A DNA stretch of 64,000 nucleotides from NCBI RefSeq assembly GCF_011045015.1, contig NZ_JAAKZY010000017.1:1-64000 (forward strand), given 5' to 3'. Of this stretch, positions 34,725 to 43,046 are shown one piece after another; position 1 is the first letter of the stretch, and the number at the start of each line of letters is the position of its first letter. A model generated the notes under the pieces. It saw only the letters and a program-made list of their open reading frames with translations, did not search any database and had not been told where the DNA came from. This DNA is from Streptomyces scabichelini (GTDB lineage: Bacteria; Actinomycetota; Actinomycetes; Streptomycetales; Streptomycetaceae). Both the position numbers and the translations under genes were made by a program.

Positions 34725-35032
34725 TCTTTTCAGCCATCCGCGATGCACTCCGCAGCCGCGGCAAAGCGGAAGGAAACGGGTCGTACCGGTCGCGCACCCG
34801 CGTGGGACGCGGGCCGTGCGCCGGACTGTTACCGGCGTTCCGGGGTGATCTGTACAGGTTCTGAGGCACTATCCAGTGGTGCTCCTTCCGATATCCCGGC
34901 TGCCGGTGTCCGGAACGGGGGTACCGGATGCCGTACCGCAACCGCAGTGGCTGAAAACGTGTCTTTGGACGCGTGGCCGAAGCTCCGGGGCGGGTGAGTT
35001 TCCGGTAGCACGTGCGGCCTTGGGGGGCTGGG
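34725..35032. other. Intergenic region before the Ser/Thr kinase gene
   Basis: About 308 bases carry no supported gene. A short frame at 34743-34997 lacks a ribosome site and family character. GGGGGGCTGGG at the right end is the ribosome site of the kinase gene. No hairpin or operator stands out. Confidence 0.4.
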
Positions 35033-36718
35033 ATGAACACATGGGGAGTGCCCGGATACACCGAGTCACTGGAGCTCGGATCAGGGGCGAGCGGGCGTGT
35101 CGTCCTGGCCGTGCACGAGGAGACCGGCGTGCCGGTCGCGGTGAAGTACCTCAGCGAGTCACTGCGCACGCGGCCGGGCTTCGTACGCGACTTCAGGGCG
35201 GAGGCGCGGCTGCTCGGCGGCCTGGAGAGCCCGTACGTCACCGGGTTGTACGAGTACGTCGAGAGCCCGGACGGCGCCGCCATCGTGATGGAGCTGGTGG
35301 ACGGTGTCTCGCTGCGGACCCTGCTGGCCAGGGAGAGTCCGCTCGATCCCGAGGCCGCGCTCGTGGTCCTCAAGGGGTCGTTGCTCGGTCTGGCCGACGC
35401 GCACCGCATCGGCGTCGTCCACCGCGACTACAAACCGGCGAACGTCCTGGTCATGCCGGACGGATCGTCCAAGCTGGTCGACTTCGGGATCGCGGTGGAC
35501 GCCGGCACCAGCGTCGGCGTGGCGGGAACCCCCGCCTACATGGCCCCGGAGCAGTGGACCGGCGCGCCCGCCTCTCCCGCCGCCGACGTGTACGCGGCCA
35601 CGGCCACCTTCTTCGAGTGCCTGACGGGCCACAAGCCGTACTCGGGTGACAATCTCGCCGAACTCGCGCTGCAGCACGTCGACGCGCCCGTACCCGCCGA
35701 GGAGGCCCCCGAGGCGGTGCGGGAGCTGGTGCGGCGCGGTCTGGCCAAGGATCCGCGGGAACGGCCCACACACGCCGAGGAGTTCGTCACCGAACTGGAG
35801 GCGGTGGCCGGCGCCGCCTACGGGCCCGACTGGGAGGAACGCGGCCGCGGCCGGCTCGCCGCGCTGGTGGCCCTGCTGCCGCTACTGCTGCCCTCGGCCC
35901 GCAACGCCCCGCGTACCACGACGGACACCGCACGCACGGTCCTGAGCCGCGAACCGGGCCTCGGCCGGGCGCGGTCGTGGCGTCCCGGCCGACCAGGGAT
36001 GCTGGTGGCCGGTGCGGCCGTGCTTCTGGCGGTGATCCTCACCTACGGCATCCAGCACACCCCGCTGGGAGCGGATCCGCAGCAGGCGGCGCAGGCCCTG
36101 GCTACCAGCAGAGCCCAGCCCGGTGTGGAGTCGGGAGAGCTCCTCGCTCCGCCGACCGCGTCGGCGAACTCGTCCACGCCGCCCCCGACGTCCACCGTGT
36201 CACCCAGCCTGTCGCCCTCAGGCTCGGCGACGGCCGGCACCGGCGAGCCCTCGGCATCCGCCGCCACCACGGACCCGGACCCTGATACGACGACACCCGG
36301 CGCGGCGACCACCGAGGCGACGCCGACGACTGCTGCCCCCACCGCGCCGGACGCCCCCACTGCGCCGGACGCACCCACCGCGCCGGCCGCTCCCGCCGTC
36401 AAGGACGTTGTGGTGTCGGGCTTCCGGCAGACGGGTCCGACGACCGCCTCGGCAACGATCGACATCACCACGGACGGCACCCAACCGTTCTCCATCACCG
36501 TCTCGTGGTCCACGGGCGACACCGGGGGACAGCCCGGCACCCCGGACGGTGCGTCCCAGACGTTCGAGCGCAGCGGCGCCACCCAGTACACGCTCACCGT
36601 CGACCACACCTTCCAGGGCAACGGCTGTTACTGGACGGTGCAGGCCACGACCACTCCGGCCTCCGCCGACGGCGGCGCCTCGCAGCAGCTTCTGACCAGG
36701 GGGTGTGTCATCGGATGA
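35033..36718 (+). CDS. Membrane Ser/Thr protein kinase with extracellular domain
   Basis: The 561-residue kinase starts at ATG 35033. Kinase motifs are the Gly loop LGSGASGRVV (15-24), K38 (VAVKYL), HRDYKPANV (130-138; the usual Leu after HRD is Tyr), DFG 150-152 and APE 171-173. A transmembrane helix (LVAGAAVLLAVILTYGI) lies near residue 330. Outside is a long Pro/Thr/Ser/Ala linker and a 90-residue beta-rich domain (VVVSGFRQTGPTTASATIDI, GNGCYWTVQATTTPA) with two Cys, in place of PASTA repeats. It overlaps the following gene by four bases. It should sense something at the surface and phosphorylate cytoplasmic proteins. Confidence 0.93.
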   Translation: MNTWGVPGYTESLELGSGASGRVVLAVHEETGVPVAVKYLSESLRTRPGFVRDFRAEARLLGGLESPYVTGLYEYVESPDGAAIVMELVDGVSLRTLLARESPLDPEAALVVLKGSLLGLADAHRIGVVHRDYKPANVLVMPDGSSKLVDFGIAVDAGTSVGVAGTPAYMAPEQWTGAPASPAADVYAATATFFECLTGHKPYSGDNLAELALQHVDAPVPAEEAPEAVRELVRRGLAKDPRERPTHAEEFVTELEAVAGAAYGPDWEERGRGRLAALVALLPLLLPSARNAPRTTTDTARTVLSREPGLGRARSWRPGRPGMLVAGAAVLLAVILTYGIQHTPLGADPQQAAQALATSRAQPGVESGELLAPPTASANSSTPPPTSTVSPSLSPSGSATAGTGEPSASAATTDPDPDTTTPGAATTEATPTTAAPTAPDAPTAPDAPTAPAAPAVKDVVVSGFRQTGPTTASATIDITTDGTQPFSITVSWSTGDTGGQPGTPDGASQTFERSGATQYTLTVDHTFQGNGCYWTVQATTTPASADGGASQQLLTRGCVIG

Positions 36719-37500
36719 GCGCTCACAACGACCGCACTCCCGCGTCTGGCGAGTACTGGGAGCCCACCCAGGTGCTCGGCTCAGCCGACGAAACCCGGCT
36801 GCTCGACCCGGCCGACGCCGACACCTCCACCCTCCACCTCGGCCCCACCGACGAACACGCCCCGAGCGACGAACTCGGCTCCGCCGACGCCGAGTACAGC
36901 GCCACGGTGCTGGCCAGCCACTGGATCCAGCGGCCCGAGCCGGACACCGCCCTCGTCGGGCCGCCCTCCACGGGGATCCTGCCGCCGCCGACGCTGCCCG
37001 ACCGTGCCGAAGGCACCGTGTTGCGTTTCGGCCCGGGGGTGACAGCCGCCGTCGCGCACCGTACCCACAGGACGTTGCCCGTGGTGCCGCCGCCTCGCGT
37101 GCCCGCGCGCCGACGTCTGCGAAGACACGCTCTGCCCGCGCTCGTGCTGATCGCCGTCATCGCCTTCCTCGCCTGGCAGCGCCTCGGGCCCTCCGTCGCG
37201 GTGCGTACGGCGGCGGTCACGGCCCGGCCGACGGATCTGGGATGCGACGGCACAGCGGACATAGTCGCCCTCGTCGCCACGAACGGCCGGCCGGGCACGC
37301 TCTCCTACCGCTGGATCCGAAGTGACGGCACCGCCTCGGGCGTCCTGCGCGAAGTGGTGGTCCGGGGCCAGAGACAGGCACGTCTGCACCTGCTGTGGAC
37401 CTTCCAGGGCAAGGGCCACTACACGGCAGGGGCCGAACTACGGATCCAGTCCCCCGCCCACCGCACGGTCACCACCCACTTCACGTACGACTGCCCCTGA
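36715..37500 (+). CDS. Membrane protein coupled to the Ser/Thr kinase
   Basis: The 261-residue protein is translated from an ATGA overlap with the kinase. Its cytoplasmic N-terminal 130 residues are acidic, rich in Thr, Ser and Pro, and include several Thr-containing acidic motifs (WEPTQVLGSADETRLLD) plausible as kinase substrates. One transmembrane helix (ALPALVLIAVIAFLAW) follows. The outer domain (LGCDGTADIVALVATNGRPG, then HLLWTFQGKGHYTAGAEL and a last Cys near the end) resembles the kinase's own outer domain, including the phrase TFQGxG. The pair probably forms a sensor complex with matching surface domains. Confidence 0.8.
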   Translation: MSAHNDRTPASGEYWEPTQVLGSADETRLLDPADADTSTLHLGPTDEHAPSDELGSADAEYSATVLASHWIQRPEPDTALVGPPSTGILPPPTLPDRAEGTVLRFGPGVTAAVAHRTHRTLPVVPPPRVPARRRLRRHALPALVLIAVIAFLAWQRLGPSVAVRTAAVTARPTDLGCDGTADIVALVATNGRPGTLSYRWIRSDGTASGVLREVVVRGQRQARLHLLWTFQGKGHYTAGAELRIQSPAHRTVTTHFTYDCP

Positions 37501-37575
37501 AGAGACGCGGCATGGCGCAGGTCGGCTGCCGGTCCGTGCAGATGCCTTGCCGCCGAGCTGCTGACCGCTGTCCGG

Positions 37576-38367
37576 CTACGACCCGAAGTCCTGGGTCCAG
37601 TAGTTGCCCGGCTGCGCCAGGCCCACACCGAGCTCCTTGAAGCCACAGTTGAGGATGTTGGCCTTGTGGCCGGAGCTGGACATCCAGCCGGCCATGACGC
37701 TTTCGGGAGTGCCGTATCCGGCGGCGACGTTCTCGCCCGCCGACCTGAAGCTGTACCCGGCACGGGCGAGCCGGTCGCTCATGGACGAACCGTCGGAACC
37801 GGTGTGAGACATGTTCTTGTGATCGGCCATGTCCTGGCTGTGGTCCTGAGCGGCCTTGGCGAGCTTGGCGTTCTCGGTCAACGGCGCGCAACCTGCCTTT
37901 TCGCGTTCGGCGTTGACCAGAACCAGCACACGATCTGTGGGACCGGACTCCGCACCGCCGGCGGAGGCGCGGGGAATACTGCTGGAACGCGTGGCCTTCG
38001 GAGTGTTCGGAGCATTCGGAGTGTTCGAAGGCGAAGCAGACTTGTCCGGCGCGCTGGAAGTACGCGTAGGGGTCGGGCGCTTGGACGCCGAGGGAGACGC
38101 ACTCGGGGTTCTGGAAGGGGTGGCAGTGTCAAAGGTGTCCGCGGCGGAGGTGGTCGGGGACGCGCTTGGCGTCCGCGTGGGCGTCGGGTCGGTTACTGGA
38201 TCCGATGCGTCCTGTCCCCACCAGGGGAACGCCACACTGCGCCAGTCTCCCGGCCCGCTGCCGCTCGCCAGCACGACCGAAGGAATACCCACGGCGCCCA
38301 CAGCCACCACAATGACTGCGGTACGGGATATCTTCCCGCGCTTCCTTTTCTGGCGATGCTTGTTCAT
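37576..38367 (-). CDS. Secreted CAP (SCP/PR-1) domain protein
   Basis: ATG 38367 follows GAGGTCACGT. The 263-residue protein has a basic leader and one hydrophobic segment (TAVIVVAVGAVGIPSVVLAS), a Pro/Ser/Thr-rich linker of about 90 residues, and a C-terminal CAP domain (LVLVNAEREKAGCAPLTENA, LAKAAQDHSQDMADHKNMSH, GENVAAGYGTPESVMAGWM, SGHKANILNCGFKELGVG). Active-site-like His and Glu residues are present and two Cys could pair. Streptomyces CAP proteins are exported and cell-wall associated; their activity is not established. It converges on the kinase partner gene with 75 bases between stops. Confidence 0.9.
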   Translation of the reverse strand: MNKHRQKRKRGKISRTAVIVVAVGAVGIPSVVLASGSGPGDWRSVAFPWWGQDASDPVTDPTPTRTPSASPTTSAADTFDTATPSRTPSASPSASKRPTPTRTSSAPDKSASPSNTPNAPNTPKATRSSSIPRASAGGAESGPTDRVLVLVNAEREKAGCAPLTENAKLAKAAQDHSQDMADHKNMSHTGSDGSSMSDRLARAGYSFRSAGENVAAGYGTPESVMAGWMSSSGHKANILNCGFKELGVGLAQPGNYWTQDFGS

Positions 38368-39055
38368 ACGTGACCTCACTCGCCGGTCCGACATTGGGCA
38401 GAAAAGTAGCGCCTTTCCCTTTCCGTGAGAGTGAGTGCAGTGCACACAGCATCCGGTCAGCCTTGCCCTCGTGAGCCCGGTCATTATGGGGATCGGCGAG
38501 CCCACCGGGCAACGAACACCCGTACTGCTGCTGGGGGGTGCCGACGAGTTCGCCCGGGCCGCGAGACGTATGGATCCAGCTTGTCGGCACACAATCTCTA
38601 CCGCCCGCACACACCGGTGACCAGGCCGAAGAGGCTTTCCCGCAGCCGCGGTCGTCAAATTCACCGATCGAGAAAATCAGTTGAATTGCCACTTGCCGTG
38701 GAAAATGTCCGATTGGGATTCAAAAGAACGGAGCCGTCGCCAGTATTAACCGGTCAATCCCTCCCATTGGGCAAAATTCTGGCGTGACACATATCACTCT
38801 GATTTGAGGTGTGGGAATTACTGATCCGGAACGGTGGAGTTGCCTGCGTGTCAGCCGGGTGTGATCGAGGTTGAGGGCGCGCGTCGGCTGTCGTCGGGCA
38901 CGGAGAGCCGTCGCCGGCCGTCGCAACCCGGACTGCGACATGTGACCTCTTCGTCCCGAAGCAACTGGGGCGAGGGTGCTGCCTTGGGACGGTGTTGGCT
39001 GTGTTATCCGTCCACGACCTCCCGAGACAGCGCGACCAGCAGGCAGGATGGCCTC
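38368..39055. other. Long intergenic region, partly AT-rich
   Basis: This 688-base stretch has no supported gene. Its middle, roughly 38640-38830, is far richer in A and T than the rest of the window, with runs such as GAAAATGT and CAAAATTC. That points to promoter-bearing or foreign DNA. It must contain the promoter of the CAP gene at its left end and of the repeat protein at its right end. Confidence 0.45.
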
Positions 39056-39427
39056 ATGACAAAACTGTCCGTACGGTCGATCCGTCGTGCCTCCTCTGGT
39101 TCAGTGCTGTCGCTGTGGTCACAGGACTCCGTGTTGTCGATCGGCTCAGTGGGATCGGTGCTGTCCGTGGGGTCCGTCGGTTCGGCCTTGTCAGTCGGTT
39201 CGATCGGAAGCGCCCTGTCGGTCGGCTCGATCGGTTCCTCCCTGTCGCTGATCTCAACCGGGTCGTGGCTGAGCACGGGATCGTTGTTTTCCGCGCAGTC
39301 GCGGTGGTCGGTGCTGTCCTGGCGTTCCTCTCACGGTTTCCTGGCCGCGGGAGCGGTAGGGGCAGCGACCGGAGGCGCCGTGCTGTTGGCCCAGCTGCTG
39401 CACAAGGCCGAAACCCGCACCGAATAA
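39056..39427 (+). CDS. Small Ser/Gly repeat protein with C-terminal hydrophobic segment
   Basis: The 123-residue product starts MTKLSVRSIRRASSGSV. Residues 20-75 are built on a 10-residue repeat close to S-x-L-S-x-G-S-x-G-S (SVLSVGSVGS, SALSVGSIGS twice, then SSLSLISTGS and SWLSTGS). Alternating small and hydrophobic residues are what a beta-helix or stacked turn fold would need. A Gly/Ala-rich hydrophobic stretch (GFLAAGAVGAATGGAVLLAQ) follows and the protein ends in charged residues. AGGATGG lies upstream of the ATG. The gene has no partner on its strand. I know of no characterised homologue; a membrane-attached repeat protein is the most that can be said. Confidence 0.65.
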   Translation: MTKLSVRSIRRASSGSVLSLWSQDSVLSIGSVGSVLSVGSVGSALSVGSIGSALSVGSIGSSLSLISTGSWLSTGSLFSAQSRWSVLSWRSSHGFLAAGAVGAATGGAVLLAQLLHKAETRTE

Positions 39428-39576
39428 CTTCGATCAGACACGCTGTGGGCACGGGCGTCATCAGCAGCCGGGCCATGCGCGCGCACGACGCTTGCGCCGA
39501 CCGGACCGCATCATCTCTCGGGCCGATCTGGAGTCCGTCGTGACTGCGCATACCGGGATCCGGCACTCAGATGATC

Positions 39577-39615
39577 CCGGCAACGCACACACCCCAGGCC
39601 GCTCACCTGGGGTGT
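39577..39615. terminator. Hairpin within a 36-bp direct repeat (copy 1)
   Basis: A 10-bp stem ACACCCCAGG (39589-39598) with CCTGGGGTGT (39606-39615) and a seven-base loop CCGCTCA. The 36 bases at 39577-39612 recur at 43277-43312 with about six differences, in the same orientation, flanking the aldoxime/nitrilase module. On the minus strand it could end the nitrilase transcript. Confidence 0.7.
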
Positions 39616-39632
39616 GGCCCTGGTGAGAGAAG

Positions 39633-39674
39633 GGCCCTCTCGCGCAGGCCCTCTCGCGCAGGGCCTCTCGAGCA
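39633..39674. repeat. Three 14-bp tandem repeats
   Basis: GGCCCTCTCGCGCA occurs at 39633-39646 and 39647-39660, with a third, diverged copy at 39661-39674. They lie between the hairpin and the nitrilase stop codon. No function can be assigned. Confidence 0.75.
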
Positions 39675-39713
39675 GGGATCCGAAGTCGAGTACGCGACGA
39701 CGGATCACCTGCG

Positions 39714-40733
39714 TCAGCCCATGGCCGTCTCCGGCTCCGGGGCCGGCAGCTCGTCGAAGCTCTCGGTACGGGCGGCCGTGTGCTCCACCGGCCGTCGGGG
39801 CGTCTTGTCGAGCAGGAGCCGGGTGACGTCGGGGCGGGAGTAGTGGCCGACGGGATCGGCCGCGGCCTTGGCGACGGTGATGGCGGACAGGTCGATGTCG
39901 GCGTACAGGATGCCTTCGGCGTCCTCGGGAAGGGGCTCGGCCAGGGGGCTGCCGTCGGGGCCGTAGATTCGGGCGAAGCCGCCGCCGCGCTGCAGCAGTT
40001 GCCGCTTGACGGGATCGTCCCCGCAGAACAGGTCGAGGGCGGCCTCGCCGACGATCGCGCACGGGGCCAGGACGAAGACCTGGCCTTCGGCGGCGTAGAG
40101 CTGGGAAGCGGCGGTGTTGACCTCGGGGCCGAGAGCGTACGCGGCGCCCTTGTAGACGGAGAAGCTCGGCCAGGCGGCCACGTGGATCTGCTCGTGCTGG
40201 CTGAACATGGCGTACTTGGTCAGCGGCTGCAGATGCTCCCAGCAGCACAGCCCGCCGATGCGGCCCAGCGGGGTGTCGTGGACGGCCAGGTCGGTGCCGT
40301 CACCCTCGCCGAACACGGTGCGTTCCACATGGGTGGGCTTCAACTTGCGCCGGGCGTAGACCAGTTCACCGTCCGCTGAGATCAGCGCCTGGCCCATGTA
40401 GAGACTGCCGCCGCTGCGCTCGCTGTAGCCGGCCATCACGGCGATGCCGTTGGTGCGGGCGGCTTCCAGCAGGCGCTGGAAGCCTGGGCCGTCCAAGGTG
40501 AGGGAGTTCTCGTGGTAGCGGCCGAAGAAGGCGAAGCCCGCGGCGGGCGAGTCCAGCCACAGCCACCAGGGGTAGCCGGGGATGAACGTCTCCGGGAAGG
40601 CGATGAGCTGGGCGCCCGCCCCGGCGGCCTCCTCGATCAGGGCGATGCTCTTGTCGATCGTGGCGTCGGCGTCGAGCCATACCGGCTCGGCCTGGACGGC
40701 GGCGGCCTTGAAAGCGCCCGTGTACTCGACCAT
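39714..40733 (-). CDS. Nitrilase
   Basis: The 339-residue enzyme hydrolyses a nitrile to a carboxylic acid and ammonia. The catalytic triad is visible: E48 in AFPETFIPGYP, K132 in ARRKLKPTHVE, and C164 in GGLCCWEHLQPL. The WWLWLDSP segment and length match aliphatic or arylacetonitrilases rather than amidases. AGGAG lies seven bases before ATG 40733. It follows the aldoxime dehydratase gene by 26 bases on the same strand, so the pair converts an aldoxime through a nitrile to the acid. Control by the divergent AraC regulator is likely. Confidence 0.95.
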   Translation of the reverse strand: MVEYTGAFKAAAVQAEPVWLDADATIDKSIALIEEAAGAGAQLIAFPETFIPGYPWWLWLDSPAAGFAFFGRYHENSLTLDGPGFQRLLEAARTNGIAVMAGYSERSGGSLYMGQALISADGELVYARRKLKPTHVERTVFGEGDGTDLAVHDTPLGRIGGLCCWEHLQPLTKYAMFSQHEQIHVAAWPSFSVYKGAAYALGPEVNTAASQLYAAEGQVFVLAPCAIVGEAALDLFCGDDPVKRQLLQRGGGFARIYGPDGSPLAEPLPEDAEGILYADIDLSAITVAKAAADPVGHYSRPDVTRLLLDKTPRRPVEHTAARTESFDELPAPEPETAMG

Positions 40734-40759
40734 GGGGTTACTCCTTGTAGTCAGGGTTG

Positions 40760-41788
40760 TCAGACGGTGGTGGTGGCGGCTCGGGCGGGCAGGGGCAGGA
40801 ACCCGGTGCGCGGGTGGCAGTTGACGTACTCGGCGGTGACCGACCCGCTGGGCAGCACCGACACTTCGTGCCAGAACGCGACGTCGAGCGGGCCTTCGCC
40901 CCCGCCGACCATCTGGAAGAAGCTCGCGTAGATCTCCAGGTGGGTGCGGTGCGACCGGCACCAGGTCATGAGGTGGTCCAGCGAGGCGAACCAGGCGACC
41001 GTGCACGCCCGGTCCAGGGCTGTGCCGTCGGCAGCCTCTTCGACGAGGTTGCGGGCCGCGATGCATCCGGAGTCCGGGTTGGCGGCAAGGAAGTCGACGC
41101 CCCGGTCTTTCACCGGTTTGACGTCGGCCAGGTACTTCTCGCGGTAGAGGGCGCTCGCGGACCAGTCCTGCGCGGTGCGGATGAGGGTGACGTTCCCCGG
41201 TACCTCGACGGTGACGCGCCGGCCCAGGCTGCCGCCGGGGGCGCGCGGTACGAAGCCCGGTAGCTCGGGCTTCAGCGTCTCGGTGGCCGAGGCGGCGATA
41301 CGGTCGCGGGCGGCGCCCCAGTAGTCGTGCACCTGAGTCTGAGGCAGTCCGACCGCCGCGTACTGCGAAAGGCCACTGGTGGCGTAGTCCTCGCGGTGGT
41401 GGGTGTGCAGGGTCTCGTTGCGCTCGACCGGGATGACACACACCTCGCGCCAGTGGCCGACGGGCCCGTCGTCGGGCAGTCGCTCCCAGGCCGTACCGAC
41501 GGCGTCCGACTTCTGCCACCGGTCGTACGCGGAGGGGTCGTACCAGTAAGCGAGCCACACCACGTTGTGCGCCCCGGCCGTGTCGGTGAACGACCCGCGG
41601 TCCAGCACATCCGGCCGATCCGGTCCGGCGAACAGCCCCGCGAGCGCGGCGGCGGCCCGTACGGTCTCCTCCTCCGACGTCGCCTGACAGCCGATCTGCG
41701 CGAACACGAACGCTTCGGTGCCTCGCGGGAACCGGGCACTGTAAGCGGTGAAGCGGGGGGTGTGCCCTGGGGGTGCGGTTCCGGCCAT
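40760..41788 (-). CDS. Aldoxime dehydratase (heme enzyme)
   Basis: The 342-residue enzyme dehydrates an aldoxime to a nitrile with a heme b cofactor. Family signs are VVWLAYWYDPSAYDRW, the REVCVIPVERNETLHT segment, LDHLMTWCRSHRTHLEIYAS, and AFWHEVSVLPSG, where H307 is the likely heme ligand; H325 (NCHPRTGF) could be the distal acid. GAGGCGAC lies before the ATG at 41788. It is the first gene of the two-gene operon with nitrilase. Bacterial versions act on phenylacetaldoxime or alkyl aldoximes; the preferred substrate here is not readable. The operon gives a route to use plant-derived aldoximes. Confidence 0.94.
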   Translation of the reverse strand: MAGTAPPGHTPRFTAYSARFPRGTEAFVFAQIGCQATSEEETVRAAAALAGLFAGPDRPDVLDRGSFTDTAGAHNVVWLAYWYDPSAYDRWQKSDAVGTAWERLPDDGPVGHWREVCVIPVERNETLHTHHREDYATSGLSQYAAVGLPQTQVHDYWGAARDRIAASATETLKPELPGFVPRAPGGSLGRRVTVEVPGNVTLIRTAQDWSASALYREKYLADVKPVKDRGVDFLAANPDSGCIAARNLVEEAADGTALDRACTVAWFASLDHLMTWCRSHRTHLEIYASFFQMVGGGEGPLDVAFWHEVSVLPSGSVTAEYVNCHPRTGFLPLPARAATTTV

Positions 41789-41955
41789 GTCGCCTCGTCT
41801 CTCGTGTCCTCCTGCGGTGCTGTGGATCGGAGGCTAGAAGCGGCGTACGGCCGGTCTTGACCGTCCGCGTCCGGAAAATTGACCGGGAACGACAGGACGG
41901 CAGGAAGGCAGGAAGGCACGCCGGGTGACCGGGGTCGACGGAAACCCGTCGTCCG

Positions 41956-41998
41956 CCGGGCGGCGCGTCACGCCCAGTCCACCGGACGGCGCGTCACG
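41956..41998. promoter_or_regulatory. Direct-repeat operator candidate in the oxd / araC divergent region
   Basis: Two 17-base repeats, CCGGGCGGCGCGTCACG (41956-41972) and CCGGACGGCGCGTCACG (41982-41998), differ at one base and are spaced 26 bases start to start. AraC-family proteins bind such direct repeats. They lie in the 295-base region between the aldoxime dehydratase start (41788) and the regulator start (42084), nearer the regulator. Confidence 0.6.
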
Positions 41999-42083
41999 GT
42001 GCCGAAACGCAGGCGTGACGTCAGGCGAGCGAGTGGCTGGTTATGGTGCCTCCCTGGCCGGCGTGAGAGGGGAGTGAGGCGCG

Positions 42084-43046
42084 ATGGCTGTCATCCTCTC
42101 CACCGAATCCGTGGCGCCCACCGACCGGCTGGCCTACTGGCACGACGCCGTGTGGAAGACCTTCGTGCCGCTGGATGTCACCGCTTCCAAGGACCAGCCC
42201 TTCTCCGGGAGCGTGGCCACGGAGCGCCTCGGCCATCTGCGGATCTCCACGGTCGACGCAGACGGGGAACGGGTCCGACGCAGCAGGAGCCTGATCGCCG
42301 AGTCCGCAGACGAATACCTGCTGCTCGGCCTGCAGACCCGCGGAACGGGCGTGGTCGTCCAGGACGGACGCACGGCGGTCCTGGGTCCGGGGGAGTTCGC
42401 CCTGTACGACACGACCCGGCCGTACACCCTGGACTTCCCGGACCGCTTCGAGACGGTGGTCTTCCAGCTGCCGCGCCGGGCACCGGGGCTGTCCGAATCG
42501 GACCTGCGGCACATCACCGGTGTGACGATCGGCGCCGACCAGGGTCTGGCCGCGCTCCTGGTGCCGTTCCTGTCCAGGCTGGCCGCCGAGGCCGGCACAT
42601 ACCGCCCCGAGGTCGGCGACATGCTCGCCCGCAACGCCGGGGACCTGCTCGCCACCGTCGTCATCGAACGGCTCGGCCGGGGCACCACTCGCACGGACGC
42701 CGCCCAGCAGTCACTGCTCCTGCGGATCCGCACCTTCATCGACGCGCACCTCGCCGATCCGGCTCTCTCACCCGAGGCGATCGCCGCCGCCCACCACATC
42801 TCCGTACGCCACCTTCAGCGCCTCTTCCAGGCGGAAGGCGCGACGGTCGGCGGATGGATCCGCCGCCGCCGGCTGGAGGAATGCCGCCGGGAACTCGGCC
42901 GCCCCCGCCGCGCCCGACCGACCGTGGCCGCCGTCGCGCACCGCTGGGGTTTCGTCAGCCCGGCCCATTTCAGCCGAGCGTTCCGCGCCGCCTACGGTAT
43001 GTCCCCGCGCGAATGGCAGGCGCCGGCGGACGAGACCGGCGCATAG
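42084..43046 (+). CDS. AraC-family regulator of the aldoxime/nitrile operon
   Basis: The 320-residue protein has an N-terminal AraC-binding-like domain (TDRLAYWHDAVWKTFVPLDV, LLLGLQTRGTGVVVQDGRT, LGPGEFALYDTTRPYTLDF) and two C-terminal helix-turn-helix units (SPEAIAAAHHISVRHLQRLF and VAAVAHRWGFVSPAHFSRAF). This plan matches NitR-type regulators that activate nitrilase genes. GGGGAGTGAGG precedes the ATG at 42084. It is divergent from the dehydratase-nitrilase operon; the direct repeats at 41956-41998 are its candidate site. Induction by aldoxime or nitrile is inferred from the family. Confidence 0.93.
   Translation: MAVILSTESVAPTDRLAYWHDAVWKTFVPLDVTASKDQPFSGSVATERLGHLRISTVDADGERVRRSRSLIAESADEYLLLGLQTRGTGVVVQDGRTAVLGPGEFALYDTTRPYTLDFPDRFETVVFQLPRRAPGLSESDLRHITGVTIGADQGLAALLVPFLSRLAAEAGTYRPEVGDMLARNAGDLLATVVIERLGRGTTRTDAAQQSLLLRIRTFIDAHLADPALSPEAIAAAHHISVRHLQRLFQAEGATVGGWIRRRRLEECRRELGRPRRARPTVAAVAHRWGFVSPAHFSRAFRAAYGMSPREWQAPADETGA

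Noticed and set aside
34743..34997. 84-residue plus-strand frame between the PucR regulator and the kinase gene
   Set aside because: It has no ribosome site, a composition unlike a protein, and it lies in a promoter region.
39004..39276. Minus-strand frame rich in Asp, Pro and Thr repeats
   Set aside because: It is the antisense of the Ser/Gly repeat protein; the plus-strand frame has the better start and a hydrophobic tail.
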